Source: Rallus limicola
Taxonomy: Eukaryota; Chordata; Aves; Gruiformes; Rallidae
DNA: 64,000 bases
Assembly (NCBI GenBank): GCA_022605955.1
Contig: JAKCOZ010000058.1
Coordinates: forward strand, 2,728,001-2,792,000
Direction of reading: 5' to 3'
Under the pieces are notes generated by a model. It made no database searches. It worked only from the letters and a program-made list of their open reading frames with translations, and was not told the DNA's origin. Within the stretch, counting starts at the first letter, position 1. Each line of letters begins with the position of its first letter. Made by a program: the position numbers and the translations under genes. Positions 1-23,100 of the stretch are shown piece after piece.

Positions 1-1191
1 AAATATTTTATAGAAGTGAGAGGAAAAGCAGTTCTTTGTCTATGACATGCCAGGATATTCAGACAAGAAACAGGTCCAGAAAGACCAGCCCAAGACTTTA
101 ATTTACTCTGTCCATTGATCTTGTTACACATTCTTGGCTTTAAAAAATTCCCAGGGAAACCACTGATTTACAAATGTAATTTAAATGTGCTTTTCAATTT
201 TATAACTCTACTTTTTAAAAAAAGTTCTACATACTTTTTTTTTCCTCCTGAATGATACTGAGAGATTCATTTATGAAAATGACCTTATGGAGTCTAGATT
301 GAGCATCAAACTTTACTACAGAATAGTTTAACAATGCCATTCAGGGTTGGATACATGCCAGCATGACAAACAGCATATGTCAGCATGCCCTAACGCACTC
401 AGGGGATTAATAAGATCTGTAAAAAAAAGTCTGACAAGGCTTCTATGGGAAATGCTGTTCCATAGAATAAAAACAGAGCTGTGAATGAAACAGTACTCAT
501 TAATTTGTTGAAAACACTGGATATTTTCTAAATCTGTCAAAAATATATTACAGGAGTAGTTAACATAGATTTTGAGAATTTAGAATCTGATCTTACACAA
601 ATGTATAGCTTTAAGTTAACTGTGATACCATACCTGGGCTCATGCACACAGCTGAGCAATCTTTTTAAACAGGCTCAGGCTTATAACCAGTAATATGACT
701 TTCTTGCATACCCTATTTTGTAAGTGAACACCATGGACACTGACTGTAGGTTTATTATTTTTTCAGAAACTTCAACTGCTCCAGGAAAAGGACTCAAATA
801 GAGAACCATTTATTCAAATGAGATCCACTTTTTTTTTTCCTGTTTTTTAAAAATAAATTCCCACTTGTCTTGGCTTCACTACTTCTACACCACCAGAAGA
901 AAGAATGCCTAAGGCTCCCTGCATATTCATTTTGAGCAGAAATTATTCTCTTTTCATAATGGTATCACAGCCATCCAGTAGGGATCACTACAAACACACA
1001 GAAGCCAAATCAGCATGCTACCCTACGCTCATGGCTTTAGCTGACCCTCATGTAGGAAAGAAATGGGAAAGATCAATCCTTTTCGTTTTTACATTCAGAA
1101 CAATCAAGACCTTACATCCCCACAGTTAATACTCAGTAACTCACAGACTGACCTTCTATTGAAAGAAACTGAAACAAGGAAACGATCTCAC
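1..1191 (-). other. IPO8: IPO8 intron 2, 5' part
   Basis: AT-rich non-coding DNA after the exon 2 donor. I searched the minus strand for the next importin-8 exon and did not see it. Nothing else is recognisable. Confidence 0.7.
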
Positions 1192-10120
<8,929 letters not shown>

Positions 10121-10560
10121 CTATCGAGCTTTGGCCAGCGCCTTTTCCTTCTTTACCGCTCACTCCATCTCACAGCAGCTTTTCAGCTGGCGTACTGCGC
10201 GCTTGGCAGGCGCTCGCCGCCGCGCGCGTTGTTCGCACAGGAATGGCAGCGGCGCGGAGCCGGCCCCGCGCCCGGGTGCCGCTCACACGGCGGGCCGGCG
10301 AGAGGCAAGGAGGGAGCGCTTCGCTACGAGGGGGTTTCCTAAAACGTTGAGTCACGCATCGCGCTGCCCACTACGCTCCTCGCCCTTGCCATCGTTACGC
10401 AGATGAGCAGCCCCTGATGGAGGTTGGCATGTGGCGATGGTGGGTGCGCGGCAGGGCCTTACCGCGGGCGTGTGGGCGGTGCACAAGCACCGCTTCCAGC
10501 GCCAGGCGCACGTCCCTCCCACCGCGAGTCTTCACCGCCGGCCAGCGGCTCCCCTTAAAT

Positions 10561-13500
10561 CCTAGGACGCGAAGGTGAGCCAGAGGAAGAGGTAAACGTG
10601 CGCAGGTATAAGGCAGCTTTTAAAGGTGCAGGCGCACAGCGCGGCAGATCCCACCCTTCCTTTCTGCGGGCGATGTTTCACATAACTCCTACAAAACGGA
10701 GGCACGTTGCTAACCTGTAGAGATAACAGAAAGGCTATTTGCTGTGTTTTGGAAGAGTCAGACACACGGGGAATTACAGGATCAGACCCTGATATAGATT
10801 GTCTTAACACAATCAGACTATCATTGGTTCATTGTAATTACAGTATGAAATGTGATTCTCATTACCGCTTCTCAATTAAGAAAACCACAGCACTTCCCTC
10901 AACTTATATATTACCTGATCTATGTTAAAGAATATTCTTCTTAACAACAGTGAATGCAGAGGAGTGCCATTTATGGCAGGGATACCATTCTCGGACCATG
11001 GGGACTATATGGCCCCTTCTCTAACCAAGGGGATTATACGGTAATGCTCACCACATCGTCTTTACTGTCACTAAACCTTTTAACTGTTTACAAGGAAGAT
11101 GTTAAAGCATCTAATACTATAATGTCTTTATTAAAAAGAAGTTCTTTTAATGTTTGCCTAGAATAAAAGAAAAATTTAGCCGTACAAACTTATCTATCAT
11201 TTGGAGATTGTGCATGATCTTCTAGTTGTCTTCACTTTTTGAAGCAGTGCAGAACACCTGATTGTTGCCACTCAAGAACCCTCTGTCTGTTCCCCAGTAA
11301 TGCAGCTCTACAGCATCTAGCAAAAAATTTGTAGGTATTTTCATTTCTTTTCAGAAGCAGGGGAGGAGTCTATGTCCAGTAACCATAAAATATATAAAAC
11401 AAAACCCAACGTGAGTGTAAAAAAGCATATATTGTTAACTTTGGTAATTCTTTGTCAAGCTGCCATTTTAGTTGAGACACTAACCCTGTCCCGTGGGTTA
11501 ACAGGGTAACCTAGTTTCCTTATGTCCAGGGAAAATTACCCATTTTAAAGATCTTGAATCATATATCATACTGAAACCAAATTACTTGAAAGAATCTTAA
11601 TCTCTACTCTCTTTTCCAAAATGATAATGTTACAAATAGTTTGAAAGCAGTTATGTTTTATTCCATTTCTGTGTATTCATCTGTGGTACGAGAACTTATG
11701 AAACTGATTCATCGAAGGACCTGAGTCTTGTGAAGCTGGTGATGTAAAGCAAAATGTGCTTTAAGGCTACTTTATCATCTTCCTAAAAGGTTTTTCAGAA
11801 TGTCATTGTATTTACCACTTGTATTTAGAACAGCACTTTTAACACACAACATTCACTAAAAAAAGTGGAAAAGATTTTATACCTAAGATTTTACTTCTAA
11901 GACCTGCTTTTTGTGCACCCAGCCATCAGTGAGGCAACACAAATCTCTAAACTGAGTAACACCCAGCTCAATGCTGCTTATTGCCTTTGTAATGTCAGCA
12001 GTGATTTAGTTGTGGAAGTATCCTGGCAGGCATTTTAGTCTACTTATGCACTGGGTTTGATGTTTGCCTGCTATTTCTTCCTGTAAAGCATGAACTTCCA
12101 CTACCAGTGGCTATGTTACTCTAAAGATAAGTTTAATCATTAATTGAACTATTTGTATGTAACTTGAAAAACTTCGGGATGAAAGTAACTTCTTTTATAC
12201 AACAACTTGTATGCCTTTTTGTCAGCACAAAGATTCTGTTAATATTTTGGGCTTCATCTACTTCAAAATAACAGATCCGGGACTGAATTAGAATGTGTTT
12301 TGTTTGTTTTTAAATCTGTTTTGCTACTCAGCAAACTCTGAGGTAAAATTCTGGTATTTTATTGTCAGCTATCTACCAGTGCAGCTGAGAGAAGACCAAG
12401 TGTGAAAGGAACAAGTGATATAGAAAGAAACTAAAAACACGTAAATTAAACCCAAGGTGCACCAGAGCACAAGTACAGAAAAAGAGGATGAGAATAAAAA
12501 CAAGTGGGGAGATAAGGCAAAGCAATGATTACTTTTTTTAAGCTCCAAAATTCTCCAGGTGCTCTATAACAAGAGTTTTATGAAGTATTTAGAACAAGCA
12601 ATCGTATCTCAAAACTCACCTGCTGAAACCAAAGATTTTTTTAAAGCAACGTAAGTTTTGACCCCAATGAAAATCAGATTGCAGTCCTGACAGAGTTGCT
12701 GTCAAGGTAACTTGATTAAGTTCAAGAACTTTGAGAGGTGTAGAAAAAAGTAGAAGATCCTTACATGTTGCAGGTTACTTAGAATTAGGGCTTTGACTTT
12801 TAGCTATTTTGAAACTCAGGTAGTGTTTTGTAGCTGAATGCTACACATAAAATGCTGGCATAGAACAACTGCTCCCTTACTGTGCCAACCAAGATTCTTT
12901 AAGATAGTATTTGGTTCATAAGAGATGCTCATGGAAAAAGTATGAGAAAGACAAGTGTGATCCTCTGTGTGATGTTCTACAACCTAAAGTGATACACTGT
13001 TTTCAATATAGGTTTTATTTCATCGTAGTAAACCAATGATGGAGTGACTGCATCTGTACTTAGCATAAAGCCTCTGTTACATATCAACCACAGACCTTAC
13101 TCAGGTAAGACCCAAACAGTACCAAAGGTGTATGACCTGGCACTCTCCAGCCAAATAAGTACTTCACAATGTGGGTTTTTTTTCCAAATACACCAGGACC
13201 GGGAAATGCTCAGTCAGCAGATACAAATTGATAAGCTTTTCCATTCTTACTAGAATTGTTCAAAAAAACCTGTTAAGTTGATGAGAAACTTGCCAACAAG
13301 TGCATAAGGAGAGTTAACTCCTTTTAATCTGTTTACAGTATGGTGCCTCTCCAGTTCGAATACATAAGACCTTCCATATCTTCCACAAGACTCTCCAACT
13401 TACTTTCTCAAGAGATGCCTACATTTGATAAAGAGCTAGAAAGGATCATGCAAAGCAGATAAATGTATGCCAAACCTCTGGATAGAAGATTTCTGAAGCC

Positions 13501-13963
13501 ATCTTCTCCCACCAACTGTTTTGCTGAAGCAGCTGTAGACAATTTCCAGCAGTCAGAGAGGACTCTCTTCTCACCCTGGAAAAAAAACAAACCAGGAAAG
13601 TCCCACAGTCCATTAGTATTTTGAAAACTAAAAAACACTTTGTCATGGTTAAACCCTGTGAGTAGGCAGCTCAGCACCATGCAGGCACCCCCTCCCTCAC
13701 AGTGGGACAGGAAGGAAAATCAGAAGGGCTGAGATAAGACAGTTCAGTAGGTGAAGGAAAGCTGTGCACACAAGCAAAGCAAGACAAGAAATTCATTCCC
13801 TGCTTCCCATGGGCAGATAGGTGTTCAGCAGGACTCCATCATGTGTAACAGTTACTTGGAGTGTCTGACACTTTGAGCAGCTTTCAAAACCAACTGTGAA
13901 TCTAGAAGCATAATATATGAGGTATCAACATACTGGGAAATTGTATCATTTTGCATTCTTAGC
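10561..13963. other. Intergenic DNA between IPO8 promoter and CR1 fragment
   Basis: AT-rich sequence with no exon, splice pattern or recognisable repeat that I can support. It lies upstream of IPO8 and downstream of CAPRIN2, so distal regulatory elements are possible but not visible. Confidence 0.6.
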
Positions 13964-14338
13964 TATGGGCAACCTGTGCCTGTCCTCACCACCCTTGTAA
14001 TGAAGAATTTCTTCCGAATACCCAAGCTAAATCTACTCCCTTCCAATTTAAAGCCATTCCCCCTTGTGCTATCAGTACAGACCCTTCTAAAAAGTCCCTC
14101 CCCAGCTTTCCTATAGGCTCCTTCAGGTACTGGAAGGTGGCTACAAGGTCTTCCTTGAGCCTCTTCTTCTCCAGGCTGAAACACCCCAACTCTCTCAGCC
14201 TGGCTTCATAGGAGAGGTGCTCCAGCCCTCTGATGATCTTCATGGCCTTCCTCTGGAACCCTTCCAACAGTTCCATGTCCTTCTAATGTTGGACACTCCA
14301 GAACTGGACTTGAGGTAGGGTCTCACAGGAGTAGAGAC
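13964..14338 (-). repeat. CR1 LINE 3' fragment (minus orientation)
   Basis: Encodes on the minus strand the C-terminal part of CR1 ORF2, with the hallmark stretch LRELGCFSLEKKRLKEDLVA preceded by RKAMKIIRGLEHLSYEA. It is 5'-truncated, as is usual for CR1, and also lacks the terminal tcatagaat-type tail. Decayed, not functional. Confidence 0.88.
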
Positions 14339-16280
14339 TCTACCTCAACAATAGCTCTGACTGGAAACACAGTGAAAACCAAGAGCACTAGCTAAGGAGG
14401 TAAAATGTGAGAAACATAGAGGATAAAGTTAAGTATGGGAAGAGAATTGTCCAAGTTGTATATTTTTTTAACAACAAGTACCAGGGGGAAAAAAAAAACA
14501 TTTTCAAGTAGCTAGTATTGCAGAGTTGGTTCTAATTCAGACTGATAAAGCCTATAAAAACACTTGAGTTTTTTAAAATTAGTTATATGATTTATGGTCA
14601 AGTTTACTACCAAGGAACAGTGTAACTAGACTTCATACTTCCTCATACCTGCACACTTCTGGCTATGACAGCATGTACTCCTGTTAGGAAATTTAAAAAC
14701 TATCTTTACAGATGAACAATGAGCTCTGAAATTCATGTTTACATCAGATATCATAAATATATGCCAGCTAAAGATATAAAAAAGGTTTGCTATATCTGCC
14801 AGTAAGAAATACAATTAGTCTGAAGTGGTAACATGGACCTGCCAAGCAGTTATCCAGACTTGACTGAAATGGAGCATTAGAAAGCAAGGAGTGCTTCATA
14901 TGTTGACAGCAATCACACCTGCAGTTGCCAAAACCTACCTACCATACTAAGATACAAGTTGAGTTAATCTAAGAAAATAGTGCCACTTACCCTCTGAGTG
15001 TTCTAGAAATAAGCATTGTTATTGGCTAAAGTCAGAATTAACATTTTAAAATACAAAATGCAGTTAAGGCTTGACATTTTTGCCTATAACAGTAAAAAAT
15101 CAGGTTCTCTAAAGCTTTATCCCACATCTCATCTCAGAACTTGCCAAAGGAATTAATCTAAGACTTGAAGTAGTCACCCTCTAAATATATATATATGTGA
15201 AAACCAAAGCTTGGAATGAACCTAAGACTGTTAGCCAGTAACTTAATGAAGTCATGCCAGACACCTTGTTTTGGCATCTGCATGGTAGCAGGAGAAAACT
15301 GTTTAAAGCTGGAAGTTGTGAAACCAGTTACCAAGAACGAACAAGTTTTGCATCTGAACTGACCATTTGGGTTTTTACTTTTATTTACATTAAGCAGATA
15401 CCCAGACTGCTTTTACTTTGCATAGGTCTAGCTCATCCTTAGATGTATCAAGTCAGGCTTTTGCACTAGCTATCCTAGTATAATTGGATAAAGTACTTCC
15501 TACTGCTAAAACAAACTATTGAAGCTTTTAATAGTAGGAAGACTATGACCAGCAATCTTCTTACTTTAAACCTTGGAATGCTTTACAGCATTTGACACAC
15601 TTCAGCTAAAGTAAGGACAGAAATCATAGCTTTTCAGTTCTCCAGCCACAGGAGACACCTCTAAGAAAAGAATTTCATGAATGCTTCCTAACACTGGTAT
15701 TCAGGTTTGATTTAAAAATGCAAGCAGCAGGCTTCAGCTACAAATACCAAGTTCCTCAGCAGTTCTGACAGAAGATAAATGGGAATGTAATGCAAGTTAA
15801 GTCTCTTAGGGAAAGGAATCCATACATATTTGTGCTTTACAAGGCTTAAATTTAAAGATGATCCCAGCTGAACAACAGACAGGGACTGTTTTGAGACCTA
15901 AAGAATTTCTATTACATAATTTCTGAAGGACAGGTGACATGACAAATCTAGATTTTGACTGAATGCACATTTAAAATAGATAGTTCTAATGAAGCATGCA
16001 GTATTTCACTTCTAACTTCTTGACCTATCAGTTAAAAAGGAAGCAGATAAGTCAATCTTGAATTTGTTTTGATCAAGGGGGGGGAGTTTGACCAAGGATT
16101 AAAAATGGAGAACGGCATCAAGCAAGAACTGAACAAACAAATAATCCCAATTTAAACTACAGTTTACCCCAAGTTACTCAAACTTGAAGATCAGTTCTAT
16201 TTAATCACATGCATGTACACCCCAACATCAGGGATAATATTTGATATATTTTAAAAATAAAGACCACAGGCAAGATTAAT
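14339..16280. other. Intergenic DNA downstream of CAPRIN2
   Basis: AT-rich and without recognisable genes or repeats. A short TA-rich run lies near 15187. The likely U/GU-rich downstream element for CAPRIN2 polyadenylation lies around 16255-16275. Confidence 0.6.
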
Positions 16281-16631
16281 ACTAAAATGCATATTAACTT
16301 GTTTTATTGAGGCACAACAAGGCATTGTGAATAGCCCATACTTGAGGCAATCAATAGTGTAGTAAGCTGGACATTAATACATTTTAGGGTAAGTGCAAAC
16401 AATATACATTCACAGCTTTACTAGCAAGGCTACATCACAACTGATAAAGTGCCAAATTAGTGCTGATTCAGTACCCCAACTCCATGATTTCACCTTGCAC
16501 AACAGGACCATCATTTCCCCCAATAATGGAACCACATATCTTCTATGAAGTCAGTAGTAAGTGCAAAGCTAGTCCCACCCCCCTCCACCAAGGTGTTTGG
16601 AGCAGCTCTTTTGTAAACATCGCACTGGATT
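16281..16631 (-). other. CAPRIN2: CAPRIN2 3' UTR (approximate end)
   Basis: Sequence between the CAPRIN2 stop codon (TAA at 16632-16634) and the inferred cleavage site about 20 bases past the AATAAA signal. It is about 350 nt, a short 3' UTR; longer alternative ends cannot be excluded. Confidence 0.7.
16303..16308 (-). terminator. CAPRIN2: CAPRIN2 polyadenylation signal AATAAA
   Basis: Canonical AATAAA on the minus strand about 325 bases past the stop codon. A TTGCCTGTGGTCTTT stretch follows some 35 bases further on and would serve as a GU-rich downstream element. Confidence 0.8.
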
Positions 16632-17197
16632 TTAGTCCTGATAAAGGAGGTATCCCGAAAAGGTGGAGTATTTCCAGCTACTTCCATAGATGGCTCCCCG
16701 ATGCAGACGCAACCAGATCTGATCTCCCTGGAACAGCTGTAGGACTGCATGGTTACTAGCTGTTTCATGATCAGGAGCCCCATCATTTGCATATGCTGAC
16801 ACTAAGACTTCTTCATTCTTCATGAGATTTACATACAGGGGAACATTTACAGCTAATTTCAGCATGTGGAAGATGAAGACATATGTACCATTCACTGGGC
16901 AGTTGAACCTACCAAGCTGTATATCAAAAGTCTCTCCAAGGTTGTTCAGCAACAGATCAAACACAATTGGCTGGTCTAGAGTTCCAGGGGCCAAGTTGGA
17001 TGTTCTAGCAGCAGAGAAGGCCACTCGCATCTGCTGCGGAAGAGGGTAGACGTGCACTGGTAGTATGGTGGCAGCTTGGCTCGTCACTGGCATATCAACA
17101 GGGGTGATGCTGCGGGAGTCTCCCTGCCCAGAGTCCCCACTGTTAAAGGTTTCATTGTCTCGTTCTGGACTGCTCACCTGAGAGGAATCACTCCATC
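16632..17197 (-). CDS. CAPRIN2: CAPRIN2 last coding exon with C1q domain
   Basis: 566 nt to the TAA (569 if the upstream AG at 17201-17202 is used). After [20 protein letters not shown] it encodes a complete C1q domain of about 130 residues, from [14 protein letters not shown] through [14 protein letters not shown] and the terminal [12 protein letters not shown]. The domain trimerises and is nearly identical to the mammalian one. It distinguishes caprin-2 from caprin-1, which lacks it. Confidence 0.97.
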
Positions 17198-20100
17198 CTG
17201 CTGTTAAAGATGATTAGCAATGAGATAAGTAAGTATAACAGAAGGATACCCTTAAACCCACAGGCATAATCTTAAGCAGCAGGAGGCTGTGCAATAGATC
17301 TGTCTTTCAGGTACAGGAAGTTCAAGAACCCCAGTGAAAATTGAACTCTGAAGCAGGATGGGCTACAAGTTACAAATATGAAAAAGCATTGTGCATAGTT
17401 AAGTCAGTGCAACTAGCTTGGAATAGTTTTAGATTTGCCATGTACATGTATTACCATAAAAATAACATATGCTAGCTTCTGAGTGGAAATAAACTATAGT
17501 GTCTAAAAAACCTGGTGGGATTACCAAGACCAAAGTAGTTATTTAATCTCTGTCAAGACCTCAATTTGCACTTCAGGTTACTGCAGTACTGTTCTTCTGG
17601 AGCTGCATTTTTGCACATCAACTTATGATGCCAGAATATTTTAAAGCTTTAATAGCTAGAATAGCTTGTAAGCTTTCTGCACCCCACTCCCCCAAATGAA
17701 GCTGTTTATCTTTTCAAATATCCAAGTTTAAAAGGTCTACATTAAATCATAAGAAATTTAAAGCTGTGGCCCTCAAGCTTCAAGCCATGGAAAGGAACAT
17801 CTTAAGACATCAAATAAAACTAGTAAAGTTGCTACTCATATGTACTGTCAGCTTGTTAAAATCTCATCGCTTGTAATTCTCTTCTAAAGTATATTCTAGA
17901 AGTCCTCCCTGAGAGAGGACCTGCTTTATCCTAAAACCACTTCCATGATATGCCATAACTCCACTTTATTCTTCAAAGTGGTGATCTACAGTTACTATTC
18001 ATCTTTTTCACCTAAAGCACTCCTATCTCCAGCTTCCTCCAGCACATCTTCCAGAATTAAATCATCATTACAAGTTTTCAAAATATGTGCTTGTATTGAG
18101 ACAGCTAATCTTAGCATTTCTTTAGATTTTGTACTCCAGCATGGAATACAAAGTCAATTTGTATACCCAAGCTATTTTGTTTAGAAAAAGTTATCTTAGT
18201 TTCTGAGATCTGATGTTCACCCAGAACCAGGGAGATCAAGGGGATAAAGCCAAGTGCAACACAGGAACCACCCTGTATTTATTTCCTGTTCAGTTTATTT
18301 GCAAAGAAAGTTCAGTAAGGCACTATTATGTCAGCACCAAATTGAGAGGTTAAATCTTGCTATGTAGTGCTGAGTGTCTAAGAACAGTACTTAACATTTC
18401 ATCTATTTTAATTTATACCGGGCTTCATCTGTTTCATCAATAACAGTACACTCTTCCTCACTATTCACATAGCTGCTTCAGCATCTGCTATGCTCAAGCA
18501 CATATCTATCACTGAGAACCTGATGCTAGCCTTACCTCTTGAATTTGCTCGAGGACCAGTAGTTATTCCACCTCGTTTATAGCACTGCTGGTAATTAACA
18601 TCCTAAGAAGAATAGTATTAAGATTGGTATGAACAAATCTGAAAGCAAATAGGGCTACAAAACTTTTTTGTGTTTGCACAGTTATTTCAAGCTATGTAAT
18701 AGACAATGATGGAGTTCAGAATTAATATGTAGACAGCCTTATGGAAACTTAACATTCACAACAGCTCATATGAAATTAAAAAGCAATTTCAATACCATTC
18801 TAGTAAGTTAGTTTCTGAAGTATACAGTCAGTTCACTGAGCATTATCTCAAATCTCTGGTCTGTTACAAGTCTGTACACAGGAATATATTTCCTTTCAAA
18901 GCTAAAGACCCTCTTCCCACCAGGAAAACATTTGCTTTCTTAAACACTGTTTTTAGAATTTTTTTGCCTAACCGAATTATCAATAAACCATTTAAGAATT
19001 CATTATTAAACACAGAAGCATCAAGGACTAATTGCAAGCCCCGTAAGATGTGGCATAATGAGTCTATTTTATTATGTTTACAGTTTGGAGATCACCTTTA
19101 GACTAAAGCCAACCTATCCTACAGAGAGATCTGAACTGGCTTCATATTTCAAGTGCTGCTGTTTAAAAGAGCGATTTTAACTAGGGAACAGTTCTAATCT
19201 CTAGCTTGCAGAGAACAGTGCACCTGTTTGAATAATGAAAGGCTACAGTATTAGAAGACTTCTCTCCTATGCAGTTCTCAAGGCAGATTCTGGAAACTAA
19301 GTCAATGCTTACCCTCTGAGAATATGGCATCCCAGCATAATCTCTACCAGGGAACTGCAGCTGGCCATAGTTACCATTAGTTATTGAAGGTGAGCCTCTG
19401 TAAGCATCGAAACCTGTTCAAATGAAGTTGATTATTCAGTATTATTCATGGTATGGTTTACAAGTACAAGGCTAGAATACAACTAGAGCTCCCTTTGGGC
19501 AGTTTTGTATTACATTATGAATTTACACATTTGTTCTTTATGTCAGTGTCAACTCCTATGAAGAACACATTCCTAGCTACTCTAAACTACCTAATGCCTG
19601 TGTAAAAATCACTTGTTTAGAAATATTAACAGACCTTAATTGCCTGTTTGGTATTAACAGGACTTGATAGAGCAGCTGAGAAAGCTGCTAGATCCAGAGA
19701 CATTAACTGAATTAATGCTTTCTTTTGCTATTACAGATGCATAGCTATGACATACTTACATAATATTTAGCACCTTTAGCTATTACAATAATTAGCTAGC
19801 ACTTAACTTCTGGTTAGACCTATGTGACTCATTTTCCAGTACACATTCCTAAAAGGCATTGAACAACCTCAGACCAGCAATTGAAACAACTTCTATCACA
19901 GACTAAGTGCCATTCCACTTAAGTGCAATAGGCCACAGCTGTCAACATCCTTAAGTTAGTACCTGCTGAGTCAGTGAAAGCATTCTACAGTACTTCAGCC
20001 AGCAGCAGAATAGCAACTGATTTGCAGAGACCAAGCAGTCCTTCTCTTAAAAGCCTTCAGTTTGTTATTAATACAGAAGTGCCCTCTCCCTCATCCCAAT

Positions 20101-23100
20101 TTCTGCTAGTAGTATTAAAACCAGCAATGCTAACTAAGCTAAGAGTATCTTGTTTCGGGCAAATACCGCAAGTGACACCTGAAGAGATAATACTCGCTAG
20201 CATTATGGACAGGACAGGTATCAAGATAAAGAATAAAGGGAGCAAAATTGTCAGAATGCTAAATGAAGTAGCAAGCAGAAAACTGTATACAATTAAATCA
20301 TTTAATAAACTATTAATAGAAGTTACCTTTGTAATTCAAAAGGCTATGAAAGTGCTCTGCTAGATCACCTGACACAGACTACAAGCATCAGAATGAACTT
20401 GCAAAGTTGAACTTTGCAAGAATGAACTTGCAAAAACTTTTACAGAGGAAGACCCTAACCCCTGCATATTGCTCTCAAAGTCTTCAAAAGTTTCACTAGT
20501 ACCTACATTTAGTACCATGTTAAAACATGTTTTAGTGTTATTTTCTTTATTACATTGTTTTCTTACTTTTAAGGTGGTAGTAAATACATACATACCTTTG
20601 TACCCACCAGGGGAACGATATGAATTAGCCAGTGACCTTCCACCTCTAGCAGATCCTCTGACAGACCCACGACTGTTAAGGTAAGGCTGAGCAGGTCTGG
20701 GAATAACATTAGTCTGTGCCGGATAAAAGGCAAGGCTACCATTGCTAACAGGAACAGCTCCATCAGGTTGGTAATTCACTGCTTAAAAACAGAAGGTACA
20801 AACGAATTCAAAGCTTTTAGAAGTGTAAGCAGTTACCACAGCTGGAAGTAAGGGCAACATTAGGAAGTTCAGAGACGAAGTCACTCTGAATATCCTGTTC
20901 TCATGACCCTTCACTCCAAATACATAGAGATCCTCCCCCTCTGTTCTGCACAGTGTAATGTCTGTTACAGCATGCTCTAGACAACACAGGCTGTCATTGT
21001 AAGCCTGTACTACCTTCAAGACAGTTGTCTGTCAGAACAAGCTTGCTAGCAGCATTAATAACCAAGTTAGAGTAAAGCCAATTAACACCCAATTAAGAAT
21101 TCTCTTAGAACCACCACTGGTTCAGTAGCAAGACCTCAGTGATCTATGTGATCAACTGGGTCACCTCAGCATCAATATCCCTTGAAGTGGTAAGACATGA
21201 TCAATCTTATCTTGATAGCAATAAGACAAGTGCAGAAAGCTTGATATGTGGGTTCAGTCTCCTCAGACATTCCTATCATGTTACTGAGCAGTTCAACCCC
21301 AAGCAACAAGTACTCAAGAATGCTTTTCACTCAGAGTGGTTAAAGATGGTCCTTGAAACCATGAATGTTTCCATAAGTCCACACTTTATATCAATCCAGA
21401 AAGTTTAAAAAGTGATCCAGAGTGATACTAAGTCCCCTTCTGAAATCTGTGCAGAGCCACTGCACAAGATAATATTAAAGCATGATGTTCCATCAAAAAA
21501 CTGTATAGAAGGCTGATCACCTGTAGTCTCAATGATGAGAAGGCACAGTCAAGCTAAACATGCTTTCCTGACTGCTACACTTGTCTTGTTCCTCACTTTA
21601 CACAGTATCAGTCCATTTCTACTATAAATCCTACCAGGAGTCCTCCAGCAGAAAAGCAGTAATTAAGTGTTATTAAGTCCCTTGATTACGGATAATCTTA
21701 TAAATCCAAATTCCTAGCTGTCAGCTTCCTTTTGTCCTGGAACTCATTTCAGACAATTTTAGGCACTAGCCTCATTTCAAATTCTTAGTGTCAGCTACCT
21801 AAATTCACCTGGTACAGTAGTTAAATGTCAAGCAGATCAGTTGAGTTGACTAAAGCAGCTCAAGATCCCACTTATCAGAAGGTTACTATTCTTAAGTCAG
21901 ACACTCAGACTCAAACACAGTTAATAAAGTCAGCCTTGGTGAAAAGTCTGAGCTAGATAAACCAAGGATTAGCCCACTCTGCAACAAATCATGTCATTAG
22001 CTTGCACCTGCTTCAGGCTAAAAAGCACATGCATGAGTGACTCCTGCAGCTCAGCTGATTCAACACCTAAGCTACAGTAACTTGTGATTGAAGTCTCCTA
22101 ATTAGGAAATTAGCCTTTGGAGGTAACAAGTGACAAATCTGGGGCCTAATTAAGAACAAGATTAATCTCTGCTACAGGAAGCTAGGTCATAAGATACAGT
22201 TGGAGTGATGAGTTAAGAATGGCAGGCATGACCCGTCAGTAAGACCTAGAATGCTTCTCTAACACTAAAGTAATACCCGTGTGAAGATTTTGGCACAGAC
22301 TAGTATAGTGAAGATCAGCTATGCCTTTTACAATGATATGTGAGGTATAAGTTCAAGATAGATACCAACTCATTCATAAAGAGAACTCTAATCCTAACCA
22401 GCTCTCAGGTGACAGTCTTGTCCACTTTGGGAATTTCAGCACAGAAAACTTATCCCAGATTTCATATTTAGCATTCTGCATCTCCCAGCACTACAGACAA
22501 GACTAGGGTCTTTTACCAGAGACCAATTTAATGGTTCTGTATTTCATCACTGATTCACTTCCAAGCAAACATTTGTTTGACAAGTATCACTGCATGCTTG
22601 AGTTTCCCAGTAAGTGGGAAGTTTTCTTTCAGGCCTGTAGGTGACACTGTCTGTATAGCTAATAGAGAAAGTAGTTTGAGAGCCTTTCATCCTGCCAGCA
22701 GTTTTGAAATTAAGTTTACATACCATCAACTAGGTTAGATGTGATGTAGAACCTGTTAGTGTTACTACAGGTTCAGAATTTTACTGAGTTAGAACAACCT
22801 ACATATATTCACAGCACACATTAAAACTAAAATACTAGTAACCTGAAGGTCTTCAAAAATACTTAAAATAGAGACACAAGTGCAGTTCTCACCTGAAGAC
22901 AGAGATTCTTGTGAAAGAGAGGTTTGTTCTGCAACATGAGAAGACTGCAACTGGCATTGAGGAAGAGTCTGTGTACTTGCTGTAGAGAAACTCTGGTTAT
23001 ATCCTGACGAATATGAAGAATCCTCTTTAACTTCCTGGTCTTTACGTGGAGGCAGTGGTGCATTCACTTTAAATACCTACAACATATTTCAAGACAAGTG

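Noticed and set aside
10348..10354. AP-1-like TGAGTCA as a dedicated regulatory site of IPO8
   Set aside because: A 7-base match is expected by chance in a region this long; noted only within the promoter entry.
19974..20363. 129-codon plus-strand frame in a CAPRIN2 intron
   Set aside because: No resemblance to known proteins, no splice sites, antisense to the gene; consistent with chance.
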